Assembly: GCF_009363075.1 (NCBI RefSeq)
Contig: NZ_CP045293.1
Coordinates: 3,844,001 to 3,908,000, forward strand
DNA length: 64,000 bases
From: Paenibacillus guangzhouensis
Lineage (GTDB): Bacteria > Bacillota > Bacilli > Paenibacillales > Paenibacillaceae
Reading direction: 5' to 3'
The position numbers and the translations under genes are program-made. Shown here piece by piece: positions 50,412 to 63,466 of the stretch. How positions within the stretch are numbered: the stretch's first letter is position 1; each line of letters opens with the position of its first letter. Below the pieces are notes generated by a model, which worked only from the letters and a program-made list of their open reading frames with translations, was not told the origin of the DNA and did no database searches.

Positions 50412-51743
50412 TCACGTAACTGGGACTTGTCCTCCCTTTTGCCGATAAATATGTATCCGAAGAATCCGTAAACGCTCCACCTCTGCCACTTCGAACCAGA
50501 CATCATCGATGAGAACTTTTTTGCCTTCCGCAACATTGCCTTCCAGCTGTTTGAATAGCCAACCGCCGATGGAATCAACCTCGTCATCTTCAATGGTCAC
50601 GCCGAGCATTTCATTCACATCTTCCAGCAGCATCCGGCCGTCCACCGAAATGATCCCGTCCGTCGTCTCGACATTAGGGCGTTCATCCTCATCGAATTCA
50701 TCGCGTATCTCGCCTACAATCTCTTCCAAAATTTCTTCTGTCGTCAGCATGCCGGCTGTCCCGCCGTATTCATCCACGACCAGCGCAATTTGTGCGCGAT
50801 TCTTCTGCATGAGGCGAAGCACATGGCTTACCTCCATCGACTCAGGGACGTTCAGAATCGGCCGTATGAGGTCTTGCATCGCTTCGACCGTCTGCGGAGG
50901 CGTGATGAAGAGATCTGAGATATGAATGAAGCCAATAATTTGGTCTTTATCCTCGACGGCGACCGGGTACCGCGTATGCTTCGTAGTGAAGACAATCTCC
51001 ATGTTCTCCTCGATCGAATGCGTCGTATAGAGGCATTGCATATCCGTACGCGGAAGCATCACTTCACGGGCCAACCGATCGGAGAAATCGAAAATATTAT
51101 CCATCAGCTTCATCTCGTCTTTGTCAATGAACCCGCTCTGCGCACTCTGACTGACAAGGATGCGAATCTCTTCCTCGGTATGCGCCACATCATGTTCTGT
51201 TGCAGGCTGAAGCCCCAATAGCTTCAAAAAGCCGTTCGCTGCCGCATTCAAGAGCCAGATCGCTGGCATGAACACCTTGTAGAACAATAAGAGCGGGCCG
51301 GACAGCCATAATGAAGTAGCTTCCGCCTTCTGAATCGCAAGCGTCTTCGGTGCGAGTTCACCAAGCACAATATGCAGGAAAGTGATGATGGAGAATGCAG
51401 CGACGAAGCTAATCGTCTGCGTCAGCGTCTTATCTACAACTCCCAGCTTCGCGAGCAGCGGTTCTACGATTAAATGAGAGATGGCAGGTTCCCCTACCCA
51501 ACCGAGCGCCAGAGAGGCGAGGGTAATCCCAAGCTGTGTCGCCGAGAGATACGTGTCTAGACGATGGTTCACTTTCAGGGCAAAATGAGCGCGACGATTG
51601 CCTTCGTTCGCCAGCTGTGTCAGCCGGGTCTGCCTTACCTTAACAAGCGCGAACTCTGCCGCAACAAAAAATCCATTCAGTAAGACAAGTAAAAGGACAA
51701 GCAGGATATGAAGGAAAATGGCGCCAGGCTCAAAGTGGGTCAT
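50412..51743 (-). CDS. CNNM-domain and CBS-domain membrane protein (HlyC/CorC family)
   Basis: A 443-residue protein with an N-terminal CNNM domain of three to four helices (ILLVLLLVLLNGFFVAAEFALVKVRQTRL; ATQLGITLASLALGWVGEP; VLGELAPKTLAIQKAE), two CBS domains at about 205-325 (MLPRTDMQCLYTTHS, HTRYPVAVEDKDQIIGFIHI, LRLMQKNRAQIALVVDEYGGTAGMLT) and a C-terminal CorC/HlyC transporter-associated domain. Such proteins are linked to magnesium or cobalt export, and the older 'hemolysin' name should be avoided. The ATG follows GAGGAGTTAGAGT. It lies directly upstream of the second YtvI-type gene on the same strand, with 22 bp between stop and start. Confidence 0.88.
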   Translation of the reverse strand: MTHFEPGAIFLHILLVLLLVLLNGFFVAAEFALVKVRQTRLTQLANEGNRRAHFALKVNHRLDTYLSATQLGITLASLALGWVGEPAISHLIVEPLLAKLGVVDKTLTQTISFVAAFSIITFLHIVLGELAPKTLAIQKAEATSLWLSGPLLLFYKVFMPAIWLLNAAANGFLKLLGLQPATEHDVAHTEEEIRILVSQSAQSGFIDKDEMKLMDNIFDFSDRLAREVMLPRTDMQCLYTTHSIEENMEIVFTTKHTRYPVAVEDKDQIIGFIHISDLFITPPQTVEAMQDLIRPILNVPESMEVSHVLRLMQKNRAQIALVVDEYGGTAGMLTTEEILEEIVGEIRDEFDEDERPNVETTDGIISVDGRMLLEDVNEMLGVTIEDDEVDSIGGWLFKQLEGNVAEGKKVLIDDVWFEVAEVERLRILRIHIYRQKGGQVPVT

Positions 51744-51771
51744 ACTCTAACTCCTCTTCACGATCGCGAAT

Positions 51772-52917
51772 CTAGATGATTGCTTTTCTTGATTTGAAAT
51801 CAACATTCTTATAATACATATCTGCGACCAATAAATTCGGTCCGCAGCATTTGGCTGCACTACAGTGACAATTGATCCGTTGATTGAGCGGGTGATCATA
51901 CAACCAACGGTTGAAGATATCATCAAGCTTCTCTGTTTCCATATTACCAAATGGAGGGATATCTGCAAAATCCGTCACGAATACATCGCCCGTAAAAGCA
52001 TTCAGATTCACACGATTACGTCCATCCGGATCGTTGCGAAGTGTTACATTCGGCTCGGTTCGAAGACGACGCAGCAGCGCTTGATCTTCTTCATTCTCGT
52101 TGCATGCGTAGAACGGCAGCGTCCCGAACAGCATCCACATATTCTGATCTCGCGTATCAAGCAATCGATGTATTGCTGCACGCATCTCCGCTTGCGACAG
52201 TACCGGAAGATCAGAGGCGAACGAAGAAGGATACATCGGATGCACTTCATGCCGGAGACAGCCCATCTCACGGATCAATTCATGAATCTCGGTAATTTTA
52301 TGATGGGTACGATAATTAATCATCGACTCCGCGGAGATGAACATTCCTTCACTGCTAAGACGACGCGTATTCTCAATCATCCGATCATACAGCTTCGTAG
52401 CTGCCTCTAGGCTTACGGAATGTCCTGCATGTTTGAACCCAACGGTATGAAAGTCTTCTGGACTCACGTAGTTAAAGGAGATATGCATAACATCCAAATA
52501 GGGTGCGAGAACCGCGTAACGATCATAGTCTAATGTTAAATTCGAGTTAATCTGCGAACGAACCCCGCGCTCACGAGCATATTTGAGGAGCGGCACCATG
52601 TAATCCTGAACCGTCTTCTTATGGAAGGTTGGCTCACCGCCTGTAATACTTATCGTCTCCAAATGTTCGACTTCATCCAACGCTTTGAGCAGCTTCGTTA
52701 GCGGAATTTTGTCCGGCTCAATGACGGTTAGCGAATCGCCGACAGCACAGTGTTCACAGCGCATATTGCATAAATTCGTTATCGTAAATTCGACACTCGT
52801 CAATACATGTTTGCCGTATTGTTCAAGTGAGCGAATGGGATCCCAAGGGTCATATGCCGGTGATAACACAGGCAGTGTTCTCGTTTGTTCTGATGATAAA
52901 ATGCTTCTTGCTTGCAT
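51772..52917 (-). CDS. yfkAB: Radical SAM protein YfkAB
   Basis: A 381-residue radical SAM enzyme. The [4Fe-4S] SAM cluster motif is CNMRCEHC (C-x3-C-x2-C) near residue 52, followed by SITGGEPTFHKK and the TIM-barrel motif INSNLTLDYDRY. A second, C-terminal cysteine motif CHCSAAKCCGPN (C-x-C-x4-CC) is the hallmark of the YfkAB family and may bind an auxiliary cluster. The reaction is unknown. The ATG at 52917 follows GGGGGAAATAGAC. It is flanked by the CNNM gene and an HD-GYP gene, all on the minus strand. Confidence 0.9.
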   Translation of the reverse strand: MQARSILSSEQTRTLPVLSPAYDPWDPIRSLEQYGKHVLTSVEFTITNLCNMRCEHCAVGDSLTVIEPDKIPLTKLLKALDEVEHLETISITGGEPTFHKKTVQDYMVPLLKYARERGVRSQINSNLTLDYDRYAVLAPYLDVMHISFNYVSPEDFHTVGFKHAGHSVSLEAATKLYDRMIENTRRLSSEGMFISAESMINYRTHHKITEIHELIREMGCLRHEVHPMYPSSFASDLPVLSQAEMRAAIHRLLDTRDQNMWMLFGTLPFYACNENEEDQALLRRLRTEPNVTLRNDPDGRNRVNLNAFTGDVFVTDFADIPPFGNMETEKLDDIFNRWLYDHPLNQRINCHCSAAKCCGPNLLVADMYYKNVDFKSRKAII

Positions 52918-52950
52918 GTCTATTTCCCCCTACACTTCGTATTGATCTAA

Positions 52951-52977
52951 AAAAACCTGGTCCCATGTCCAGGTTTT
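52951..52977 (-). terminator. Terminator after the first HD-GYP gene
   Basis: On the minus strand AAAACCTGG pairs with CCAGGTTTT around ACATGGGA, followed by TTTAG. It overlaps the last codons of the gene and separates it from yfkAB. Confidence 0.85.
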
Positions 52978-54070
52978 ATGCTCCGCCCGTTAAAACAGCA
53001 ACAATCATTAAATTGAGTTTCACAGACAAATCAACATCATAAATCGAGCTAAGCTCCTGTCCATCCGTATCATATAGAATCCGGATAATCGGCCGCTGTG
53101 GAGACGTTGAATTCAAATCAACAACGACACCGATCTCACCTGTATTCAATTTGACCGTAACACCAATCGGATAGATAGCGATCCGATCGCGGAACAGTTC
53201 GAGCATCCCCTGCTCATAGAGCGTACCTGATCCTGTGTAGAGAATTTCTAATGCTTGATGTGGCATCATCGCGGAACGATAAATGCGATGGCTTGTCATC
53301 GCATCATACGAATCGACGATGCCGATCATTTTGGAAAACTCATGAATCTCTACGCCTTTAATCCCTCGTGGGTATCCTGTCCCGTCAATTCGCTCATGAT
53401 GTTGAAATGCACAATGGGCTGCGAGTAACGGAATGTTCGCTTCATCTTTCAGAATGCGATACCCTAATTCAGTATGCTGTTGAATAATGCGATATTCCTC
53501 ATTCGTTAATTTATCCGGCTTGAGGAGCACTTCCATCGGGATTTGAGTCTTCCCTATGTCATGCAGCAGCGCGCCGAGTGCGATCGTCGTTAAATCTTCC
53601 GTGTTATAGCCTTTTGACAGAGCCATCATAACCGTATAGATGCACACATTCAAAGAATGACGATATAAATAGAAGTCCGTTGAATTGATATCCGACAGCA
53701 TAATCATGGCATCTTCATGACTGCTCAGATCATCGATCAGATTCGTAATGACTTTGCGGAAGTTTTTCCCAAGACTCGGGTATGCCGATTGCTTCTCTGA
53801 AAAAGGTTGATTCATTAACTCACGGAAGTTCTTGCGGATCTCATGCATCGATTCTCGCTTCGTCTCTTCCGAGATTAATTCAGGAATGCGAATATCGTCT
53901 GTTCTTGCATCTTCTATGTACAAGTATCGGAGCCCGAGCTGCTCAAGCCGCAGGATCATTGACTGAGTCAGCTCAATATGCTCTGATAAGAGAACGAGTC
54001 CATCCTCGTTATATATCTTTTTCCCAAGCTTCATGCCTGGTTGACAAAATTGAATAGGCATTAGTCGCAA
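52976..54070 (-). CDS. HD-GYP domain protein 1 (probable c-di-GMP phosphodiesterase)
   Basis: A 364-residue cytosolic protein. The HD-GYP core is complete: HSLNVCIYTVMMAL, LHDIGKTQIPMEVL (HD), EEYRIIQQHTELGYRIL, FQHHERIDGTGYPRGI (GYP) and GIVDSYDAMTSHRIYRSA. These enzymes open cyclic di-GMP; residues 1-110 and 290-364 are variable and beta-rich at the C-terminus. The TTG at 54068-54070 has AGAGG about 8 bp upstream; an ATG three codons later (54059-54061) is the alternative. There is a second copy at 57.0 kb. Confidence 0.87.
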   Translation of the reverse strand: MRLMPIQFCQPGMKLGKKIYNEDGLVLLSEHIELTQSMILRLEQLGLRYLYIEDARTDDIRIPELISEETKRESMHEIRKNFRELMNQPFSEKQSAYPSLGKNFRKVITNLIDDLSSHEDAMIMLSDINSTDFYLYRHSLNVCIYTVMMALSKGYNTEDLTTIALGALLHDIGKTQIPMEVLLKPDKLTNEEYRIIQQHTELGYRILKDEANIPLLAAHCAFQHHERIDGTGYPRGIKGVEIHEFSKMIGIVDSYDAMTSHRIYRSAMMPHQALEILYTGSGTLYEQGMLELFRDRIAIYPIGVTVKLNTGEIGVVVDLNSTSPQRPIIRILYDTDGQELSSIYDVDLSVKLNLMIVAVLTGGA

Positions 54071-54199
54071 ATTAAAAACCTCTGATCTGTATAAAGATTC
54101 ATATCAACGATTATGAAAATGATTAACCATCCTATTATGACATATTTACAGCATCAGTTCTACAACTTCGATCATAATACCCAGATGATTTTTCGCTTA

Positions 54200-55048
54200 T
54201 TAACGCAGGATAAAGAACCAAAACAAGAATGCGACGATGAGTCGATAATAGGCGAAGTGACGCAGTTGAATCTTCTGAATATACTTCAAGAATGCGACAA
54301 CAACAATGTATGCCACGACGAAAGAGACAATAAACCCGACGAGGAAGAACATCCAGTCACCGTTAAGAATCACCTTATAATTCTTTAGCAGCTCATATCC
54401 TGAGGCCGCACACATAATCGGAATCGCCATTAAGAAGGAGAAATCGGCTGCTGCTTTGTAGCTGAGACCGCTTAACATCCCTCCGGCCATCGTCGAACCG
54501 GAACGGCTAAATCCAGGCCATACCACGGACAAGATCTGATAGATCCCGACGAGGAGCGCTTGCTTGTACGTCATGTCATCCATGTCTTTCGCCGTAATTT
54601 TCACACGACTGCGCGAGAAGAACTCTGCGAATAAGAGAAACAATGCACCAACAACAAGTGCCCATAAGACTGTAGACGGAGAATCGAACTTACTCTTGAT
54701 ATAGTCTTTTGCGAAAAAAGCGGTAATTAACGCAGGTGCAATCCCGAGAAAGACGTGAATTAAGTTCAATTGCGATTTACGCACACGACCTCCCGTTGTC
54801 GTCGTAGCTGGCGTTGCAGGTGCTTTTTTCAATCCAAATAACCGGAAAAGCCGCTCACGGTAGACAATCGCAATTGCTAGAATCGCTGCAAGCTGAATGA
54901 TGACTTCGAACGAGCTAAGAATGTCACGCGGGACATTGGGATGAATGATCTTGTCGGTTAGAATCATGTGACCTGTGGATGAGACTGGAATAAATTCTGT
55001 CAGACCCTCGACAATCCCGAGAATAATCGCTACTAAAATGGAATCCAT
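54200..55048 (-). CDS. uppP: Undecaprenyl-diphosphatase
   Basis: A 282-residue integral membrane enzyme that recycles undecaprenyl pyrophosphate for wall synthesis and confers bacitracin tolerance. The catalytic motifs are visible: GIVEGLTEFIPVSSTGHMIL (E-rich box with PVSSTGH) and WPGFSRSGSTMAGGMLSG (PGxSRSGxT). Eight hydrophobic segments are predicted. The ATG follows AGAGGAGTACGAACCAAT. It sits between the HD-GYP and yunD genes on the same strand. Confidence 0.96.
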   Translation of the reverse strand: MDSILVAIILGIVEGLTEFIPVSSTGHMILTDKIIHPNVPRDILSSFEVIIQLAAILAIAIVYRERLFRLFGLKKAPATPATTTTGGRVRKSQLNLIHVFLGIAPALITAFFAKDYIKSKFDSPSTVLWALVVGALFLLFAEFFSRSRVKITAKDMDDMTYKQALLVGIYQILSVVWPGFSRSGSTMAGGMLSGLSYKAAADFSFLMAIPIMCAASGYELLKNYKVILNGDWMFFLVGFIVSFVVAYIVVVAFLKYIQKIQLRHFAYYRLIVAFLFWFFILR

Positions 55049-55107
55049 ATTGGTTCGTACTCCTCTTTTCTGTATAAAATAATGAAATAAAAAAGAAAGC
55101 TAATCTC

Positions 55108-56556
55108 TTACATCTGTAATGCATGCCAGCGCTTCGCTTGGCAATTGGATAGCATCGCTTCCTGACTTAACGCCCAGGCGAGCAGATCTCGAATGAACTC
55201 CGGTAAATAGTACCGCCGATCCGTCCCATCCTTCAGTGCCATATATCCTACACCGAATGTGAACATATCAAGTGTGGCGACTTGATAGATTTCCTCCTTC
55301 TGCAGGCGGTTTCCCGTGCCGGATACCATCACTTCTTGAATCCGTTCATAAGGCGGCTGGTTCAGATCGTAATGGATTTCCAGGCCGTCCACAGCTAGTG
55401 TACCAAGTACTCTCCCGCGGAATCCAAATCCTCGAATGGCACGCTGCTGAAATTCGGGAAGAAGCGACTCCTCTAGCGATTGCAGAATTTGAGCACCAGT
55501 CAACCGTAACAGACAAGGATTAATCGGCGATGGACAAATGCGATGCAGCATTTCAAGGGTAATATCGCCCGCTTCGAGCGAATCCAGCAATTGCCCCGTA
55601 TTCGTGAGGCCAATTTCCGCACCGGTCCATGCTTTCAGCGCTGCAGCGAGCAAGTTCGCAAGTGGTGATTCCTCTTCCACAGCCACAGGTAATGCTCGAT
55701 CCAGTCGTGCAGCGACCTGACTTAAGTTCTTGTTAGCTATCACGCCATACTGCTCAATAATGGATAGAATCAAAGGATCTGGAGGAACCTCCGCCACAGA
55801 CAGCGCTTCAGCTCGCTTGATGATGCAGCGTCTTGATTCGAATTCGAACTCTATTTCAATACGCCCCAGATGGGAACCAAATTTCCCAGCTGCACAGACG
55901 TAGGTATTTCCGATTTTCTCTGCTTGCTCGAACAAGTGGTGCGTATGTCCGCCTAGAATCAGATCAATTCCGTGGGTACGCTCTGCAATCGCGCGATCAT
56001 GTACGATTCCAAGATGTGACATGACGACGAGCAAATCGACTTGAGGGCGCAGGAAGGCAGACAGCTCCGCGACAACATCGTAAGGATGCAGCACATGCCA
56101 ACCGAGTAAATCATAAAACTCCGTAAATGCGGCTGTGACACCAATCAGACCAATGCGTAAATCCCCTTTATGCAAAATGTCATACGGCAGCATCCAATCT
56201 GGCACTTCACCGCTAGTCATCTCTCGTATATTGCTGCCAACAATCCGGAAGGTCGCTTGGTCCGAGTATACTTTTTTCATGATCTCCGGGGTATAAGTTA
56301 ATCCTTCATTATTACCTAACACGACTGCTTCATAACCAATCTGATTTAAAATCTGAACGTTGACAGCCCCGTTGCTGCCTTCCGTCTCCATTCGCATCCG
56401 GTCCATATGGTCGCCGATATCCAGAATAATCAATTCATCGGAAGGACGCATCTGACGTTCCTGATCAATGACCGTTGCGATTCTAGCTGCTTGCTCCAGA
56501 TGGCTATGAATATCATTCGAATGGAACAGCACAAAGCTACGTCTTTCTTTATCCAT
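55108..56556 (-). CDS. yunD: 5'-nucleotidase / bifunctional metallophosphatase (YunD type)
   Basis: A 482-residue enzyme. The N-terminal metallophosphatase motifs are FHSNDIHSHLEQ (the second metal Asp lies in LDIGDHMDRM), GNNEGL, VVMSHLG and GGHTHHLF. The C-terminal half is the 5'-nucleotidase C-terminal substrate domain (NTGQLLDSLEAGDITLEML). It probably acts on nucleotides or related phosphate esters; no signal peptide is visible, so it is cytoplasmic like YunD of Bacillus. The ATG follows AAGGAGAATTT. Confidence 0.9.
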   Translation of the reverse strand: MDKERRSFVLFHSNDIHSHLEQAARIATVIDQERQMRPSDELIILDIGDHMDRMRMETEGSNGAVNVQILNQIGYEAVVLGNNEGLTYTPEIMKKVYSDQATFRIVGSNIREMTSGEVPDWMLPYDILHKGDLRIGLIGVTAAFTEFYDLLGWHVLHPYDVVAELSAFLRPQVDLLVVMSHLGIVHDRAIAERTHGIDLILGGHTHHLFEQAEKIGNTYVCAAGKFGSHLGRIEIEFEFESRRCIIKRAEALSVAEVPPDPLILSIIEQYGVIANKNLSQVAARLDRALPVAVEEESPLANLLAAALKAWTGAEIGLTNTGQLLDSLEAGDITLEMLHRICPSPINPCLLRLTGAQILQSLEESLLPEFQQRAIRGFGFRGRVLGTLAVDGLEIHYDLNQPPYERIQEVMVSGTGNRLQKEEIYQVATLDMFTFGVGYMALKDGTDRRYYLPEFIRDLLAWALSQEAMLSNCQAKRWHALQM

Positions 56557-57021
56557 AAATTCTCCTTAGACCCATCTATTATTATGTACGCGATGCGTAG
56601 GCATAGATTAACTTCGCTGTCGCCTTGATCCCGTTATTGAAAGGAATGAATCTACCAATCATTTTACATTTACGCCCAAGTCTTAGCATACCATTATCCT
56701 GCGTTTTAGGATACGGGTATCCTTATGGATATTCCTAAGTCGCTCTTCCAATAACTCAAGCAATCCTCCCTATTGGAAAAACAGAATATGGGAAGACGGT
56801 TCTGCTTAGGAAGAACTTTAACTAGGTCCTCAGAACCCAAGCGGAATCCAAATCAATCCAAATCACAAATCAACAAGATACGAAAGTCTTAGAACAATAG
56901 TCGCGTTTTTTTCGACAAAAAGACACATTGATTGTCATTTTTTTCATTTGTGATAGAATGAACTTAATGTTTTCTTCCTATTCGAACCATACCTCATAAT
57001 GTGAAAAAGGTGGGCAACCCC
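56557..57021. other. Intergenic region between yunD and the second HD-GYP gene
   Basis: About 460 bp without a convincing gene separating divergent genes. It carries the SigA promoter of the HD-GYP gene (56932-56959). I saw no riboswitch fold; in particular no c-di-GMP aptamer is recognisable. The 56690-56740 stretch contains GGATAC/GTATCC pairs that could form a short hairpin. Confidence 0.5.
56932..56959 (+). promoter_or_regulatory. Candidate SigA promoter of the second HD-GYP gene
   Basis: TTGTCA (56932-56937) and TAGAAT (56954-56959) are separated by 16 bp, followed by the ATG at 57022. Both hexamers are close to consensus. Confidence 0.55.
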
Positions 57022-58074
57022 ATGCGAGTGCATGTCATGGATTTAGGCATCGGAGATCGGCTTAAGAACGATACGTTTAATTCCTACGGACTCCATGTTC
57101 TATCGCGCGGAACGATTCTTAGTTCCCAAGAAATCTCTAAACTTCTATTACATCAGGTTGAATATGTAGATATCGAACCCAAAGAGCATATCGAACCTGA
57201 GACACCCTTATTAAATACGTATTCCGTAGATTCTTTACAAGCGATTAAGCCACTATTCGATCATTCGATCTTAGGGACGAGCACCTTATTCGAGGAAGCG
57301 CTCGAGAATGGGTACATCAATGACGAGATTGTCCAAGATACGTTCATTCCGCTCACAAATGAAATCAAAGAGCAACGCGATGTCGTGAATCTGCTGCTGA
57401 TGCTGAACGGCAAGAATGACTACACGCTCCAGCATTCGATTCAAGTCGGTCTCCTTTCCTATTTTATTGCTACTTGGATGGGATATGCCGAAGATGAAGC
57501 CCAGTTGATCGGTAAGGCGGGTTATCTACACGATATTGGCAAGTGCCGCATTGATGACGCAATCTTAAATAAACCTGGCCGTCTTACGGATTATGAATTC
57601 CGAATGATGACACAGCATACGATCCATGGGTATGAGATTATTCGCAATTCCATTTATCCATATTCCATTGCGATTGTTGCTCTGCAGCACCATGAACGAA
57701 TGGATGGAAGCGGATATCCTTACCATCTGCTTGGATCGAATATTCATCCTTACTCGAAGATCGTGGGCGTTGCAGATGTCTATTGTGCGATGATTACAGA
57801 ACGGGTCTATCAGCAGAAACGAGATCTCTTGTCGGTCTTGAAGGAGCTTCATGAGATGAGCTTCACAAAGCTGGATCCTACCATAACACACATCTTCATC
57901 TCGCATATGATTCCGAACTTCATCGGCAAGAGCGTCTTGTTGAACTCGGGCCAGACCGGGAAAATCGTCATGACGAACAACTCGGACTATTTCCGCCCGC
58001 TTATCCATCTGGAAGATCACTTCGTCGACCTCTCGATGGATCATTCCTTGGAAATCATCGAAATATATATGTGA
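57022..58074 (+). CDS. HD-GYP domain protein 2 (probable c-di-GMP phosphodiesterase)
   Basis: A 350-residue protein. The HD-GYP core is complete: LQHSIQVGLLSYFI, LHDIGKCRIDDAIL (HD), EFRMMTQHTIHGYEII, LQHHERMDGSGYPYHL (GYP) and GVADVYCAMITERVYQQ. The N-terminal 120 residues have no transmembrane or sensor domain I recognise. The start is ATG 57022 with AAGGTGGG upstream; an in-frame GTG at 57001 would add seven residues. It is divergent from yunD, uppP and the other HD-GYP gene. Confidence 0.87.
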   Translation: MRVHVMDLGIGDRLKNDTFNSYGLHVLSRGTILSSQEISKLLLHQVEYVDIEPKEHIEPETPLLNTYSVDSLQAIKPLFDHSILGTSTLFEEALENGYINDEIVQDTFIPLTNEIKEQRDVVNLLLMLNGKNDYTLQHSIQVGLLSYFIATWMGYAEDEAQLIGKAGYLHDIGKCRIDDAILNKPGRLTDYEFRMMTQHTIHGYEIIRNSIYPYSIAIVALQHHERMDGSGYPYHLLGSNIHPYSKIVGVADVYCAMITERVYQQKRDLLSVLKELHEMSFTKLDPTITHIFISHMIPNFIGKSVLLNSGQTGKIVMTNNSDYFRPLIHLEDHFVDLSMDHSLEIIEIYM

Positions 58075-58151
58075 TGCGACCTACATAGCGATATTCTAGC
58101 AGCAGCGATGCGCAAGAGAATCGCAACAACTTGAATACATAACAAACAACA

Positions 58152-58178
58152 AGCCGCCCTTCGTGAAGAAGGGCGGCT
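58152..58178. terminator. Terminator between HD-GYP 2 and sufB
   Basis: AGCCGCCCTTC and GAAGGGCGGCT pair around GTGAA. On the minus strand TTGTTGTTTGTT follows, making it the terminator of the suf operon; on the plus strand the T-run is weak. Confidence 0.85.
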
Positions 58179-58202
58179 CTCGTTATGTCTATGGTTCGAA
58201 TC

Positions 58203-59600
58203 TTAACCGATAGAACCTTCCATCTCGAACTTGATGAGACGGTTCATCTCGACAGCGTACTCCATTGGCAACTCTTTCGTGAATGGCTCAATGAAGCCCA
58301 TGACGATCATTTGCGTCGCTTCCGACTCGCTTAAGCCACGGCTCATCAAGTAGAACAATTGGTCTTCCGATACTTTGGATACCGTTGCCTCATGCTCAAG
58401 CGTGATGTTATCATTCATGATTTCATTGTATGGAATTGTATCTGATGTCGACTCGTTATCCAGAATCAGCGTATCACATTTAATGTTCGCTTTGGAGCCT
58501 TCCGAATTACGTCCGAAGGATGCAAGACCACGGTACGTTACTTTACCGCCATGCTTACTGATCGATTTCGATACGATCGTAGACGTTGTATCTGGTGCAA
58601 GGTGGATCATTTTCGCCCCTGCATCTTGGTGTTGGCCTTTACCAGCAACCGCGATGGACAATACGCTGCCTTTCGCGCCGCGGCCTTTCAAGATTACCGC
58701 TGGATATTTCATCGTCAACTTGGAACCGATGTTCCCGTCAACCCACTCCATCGTCGCATTCTCTTCTGCAACCGCACGTTTGGTTACGAGGTTGTAGATG
58801 TTCGGCGCCCAGTTCTGAATCGTCGTGTAACGAACGCGAGCGTTCTTACGACATACGATCTCAACCACCGCACTATGCAGCGAGTTCGTGCTGTAGATCG
58901 GTGCTGTACAGCCTTCTACGTAGTGTACGAAGCTGTCTTCATCCGCGATGATCAATGTACGCTCGAACTGACCCATGTTCTCGGAGTTAATCCGGAAGTA
59001 GGCTTGAAGTGGAATTTCACATTTAACGCCTTTTGGAACGTAAATGAAGCTTCCGCCGGACCATACCGCACTGTTCAATGCTGCGAATTTGTTATCTGCA
59101 GCCGGAATAACCGTAGCGAAGTATTCTTTGAAAATCTCTGGATGCTCACGAAGGGCTGTATCGGTATCCATGAAGATAACGCCTTGATCTTCAAGATCCT
59201 TCTGCATGCTGTGATAGACAACCTCAGATTCGTATTGAGCAGATACCCCTGCCAGGAACTTCTGCTCGGCTTCTGGAATACCCAGCTTATCGAACGTTTC
59301 CTTAATCTCTGCAGGAACCTCTTCCCATGTCTTCCCTTGCTTCTCTGAAGGACGAACATAATATTGGATGTCGTTAAAGTCTAGATCATCCAGATCGCCG
59401 CCCCATTTCGGCATCGCCATCTTCTCGAATTGTTTCAATGATTTCAGACGGAAGTCCAACATCCACTCTGGCTCATCTTTGATTTTCGAAATTTCACGAA
59501 CGATTTCCTCTGTTAGACCTTTACCAGTTTGGAAAACCGCTTTGTGCTCATCGCGAAAGCCGTACTTATACTCTTCCATTTCAGGCATTTTCTTTGCCAT
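58203..59600 (-). CDS. sufB: Fe-S cluster assembly scaffold SufB
   Basis: A 465-residue SufB, subunit of the SufBC2D scaffold on which iron-sulfur clusters are built. Family landmarks are [59 protein letters not shown], the C-terminal beta-helix and [39 protein letters not shown]. The ATG follows AAGGGTGGTG. It is the last gene of sufCDSUB, which is the Bacillus order. Confidence 0.97.
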   Translation of the reverse strand: MAKKMPEMEEYKYGFRDEHKAVFQTGKGLTEEIVREISKIKDEPEWMLDFRLKSLKQFEKMAMPKWGGDLDDLDFNDIQYYVRPSEKQGKTWEEVPAEIKETFDKLGIPEAEQKFLAGVSAQYESEVVYHSMQKDLEDQGVIFMDTDTALREHPEIFKEYFATVIPAADNKFAALNSAVWSGGSFIYVPKGVKCEIPLQAYFRINSENMGQFERTLIIADEDSFVHYVEGCTAPIYSTNSLHSAVVEIVCRKNARVRYTTIQNWAPNIYNLVTKRAVAEENATMEWVDGNIGSKLTMKYPAVILKGRGAKGSVLSIAVAGKGQHQDAGAKMIHLAPDTTSTIVSKSISKHGGKVTYRGLASFGRNSEGSKANIKCDTLILDNESTSDTIPYNEIMNDNITLEHEATVSKVSEDQLFYLMSRGLSESEATQMIVMGFIEPFTKELPMEYAVEMNRLIKFEMEGSIG

Positions 59601-59633
59601 GCGAGATACACCACCCTTTACCTTATTCTTGTT

Positions 59634-62573
<2,940 letters not shown>

Positions 62574-62606
62574 CTTCTTAGCTCCTCCTCTATTCGCTTC
62601 TATCGA

Positions 62607-63389
62607 TTAAGCTTCTTGACCTACCGTTTCGTCAACAATGCCGAGCTCTTCTTTAACCCAGTCATAGCCTTCGTTCTCAAGACGCTCTGCTAGCTCAGGA
62701 CCGCCGGATTTCACGATGCGTCCTTGCATCATAACGTGTACGAAGTCTGGTTTGATGTAGTTAAGTAGACGTTGGTAGTGCGTAATGATCAAGAATCCGC
62801 GATCTTCGCTGCGCATTGTATTCACACCGTTTGCTACAATTTTGAGCGCATCAATATCAAGACCGGAGTCGATCTCATCAAGGATCACAATGCTTGGATC
62901 AAGCAGCATCATTTGGAGGATTTCGTTACGTTTCTTCTCACCGCCGGAGAAACCTTCGTTCAAATAACGATGCGCGAACTCAGGGTTCATCTCAAGTTCT
63001 TTCATTTTGCCTTCCATTTGGCGAATGAACTTGATCAAGGAGATTTCGTTGCCTTCTTCGCGGCGAGCATTGATTGCACTGCGCAAGAAGTCGGAGTTCG
63101 TTACACCTGCGATTTCGCTTGGGTACTGCATTGCAAGGAATAGACCTGCACGAGCGCGCTCGTCAACAGCCATTTCAAGCACGTCTTCGCCATTAAGTTC
63201 TACGCTTCCTTCAGTCACTTCATATTTAGGATGCCCCATCAATGCAGAAGCTAATGTACTCTTACCTGTACCATTCGGACCCATGATCGCATGAATCTCG
63301 CCGCCTTTAATCTCTAAGCTAAGACCTTTTAGAATTTCTTTTCCTTCAATCTCAGCCTTCAAACCATCAATTTTGAAATGTGTTGCCAT
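62607..63389 (-). CDS. sufC: Fe-S cluster assembly ATPase SufC
   Basis: A 260-residue ABC-type ATPase of the SufBC2D complex. Walker A is GPNGTGKST, the signature is FSGGEKKRNEI and Walker B is SIVILDEIDSGLDIDAL. It is cytosolic and powers cluster assembly; it is not a transporter. The start is ATG 63387-63389 (MATHFKIDG), preceded by GAAGGGAG; the ORF is open eight codons further. It is the first gene of the operon, behind a possible Fur-like site at about 63.47 kb. Confidence 0.96.
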   Translation of the reverse strand: MATHFKIDGLKAEIEGKEILKGLSLEIKGGEIHAIMGPNGTGKSTLASALMGHPKYEVTEGSVELNGEDVLEMAVDERARAGLFLAMQYPSEIAGVTNSDFLRSAINARREEGNEISLIKFIRQMEGKMKELEMNPEFAHRYLNEGFSGGEKKRNEILQMMLLDPSIVILDEIDSGLDIDALKIVANGVNTMRSEDRGFLIITHYQRLLNYIKPDFVHVMMQGRIVKSGGPELAERLENEGYDWVKEELGIVDETVGQEA

Positions 63390-63466
63390 GTGTTTGGTAC
63401 TCCCTTCAAGCATCTATATTATTTTTTGTACTTCAAAACAAATCTTACTTTATAATCATTCTAAAG

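Noticed and set aside
56557-57000. c-di-GMP riboswitch before an HD-GYP gene
   Set aside because: I looked for the conserved aptamer core and tetraloop motifs and did not see them; an ordinary SigA promoter lies close to the gene.
57001-57021. GTG start at 57001 for the second HD-GYP gene
   Set aside because: The ribosome site AAGGTGGG lies within these codons and fits the ATG at 57022.
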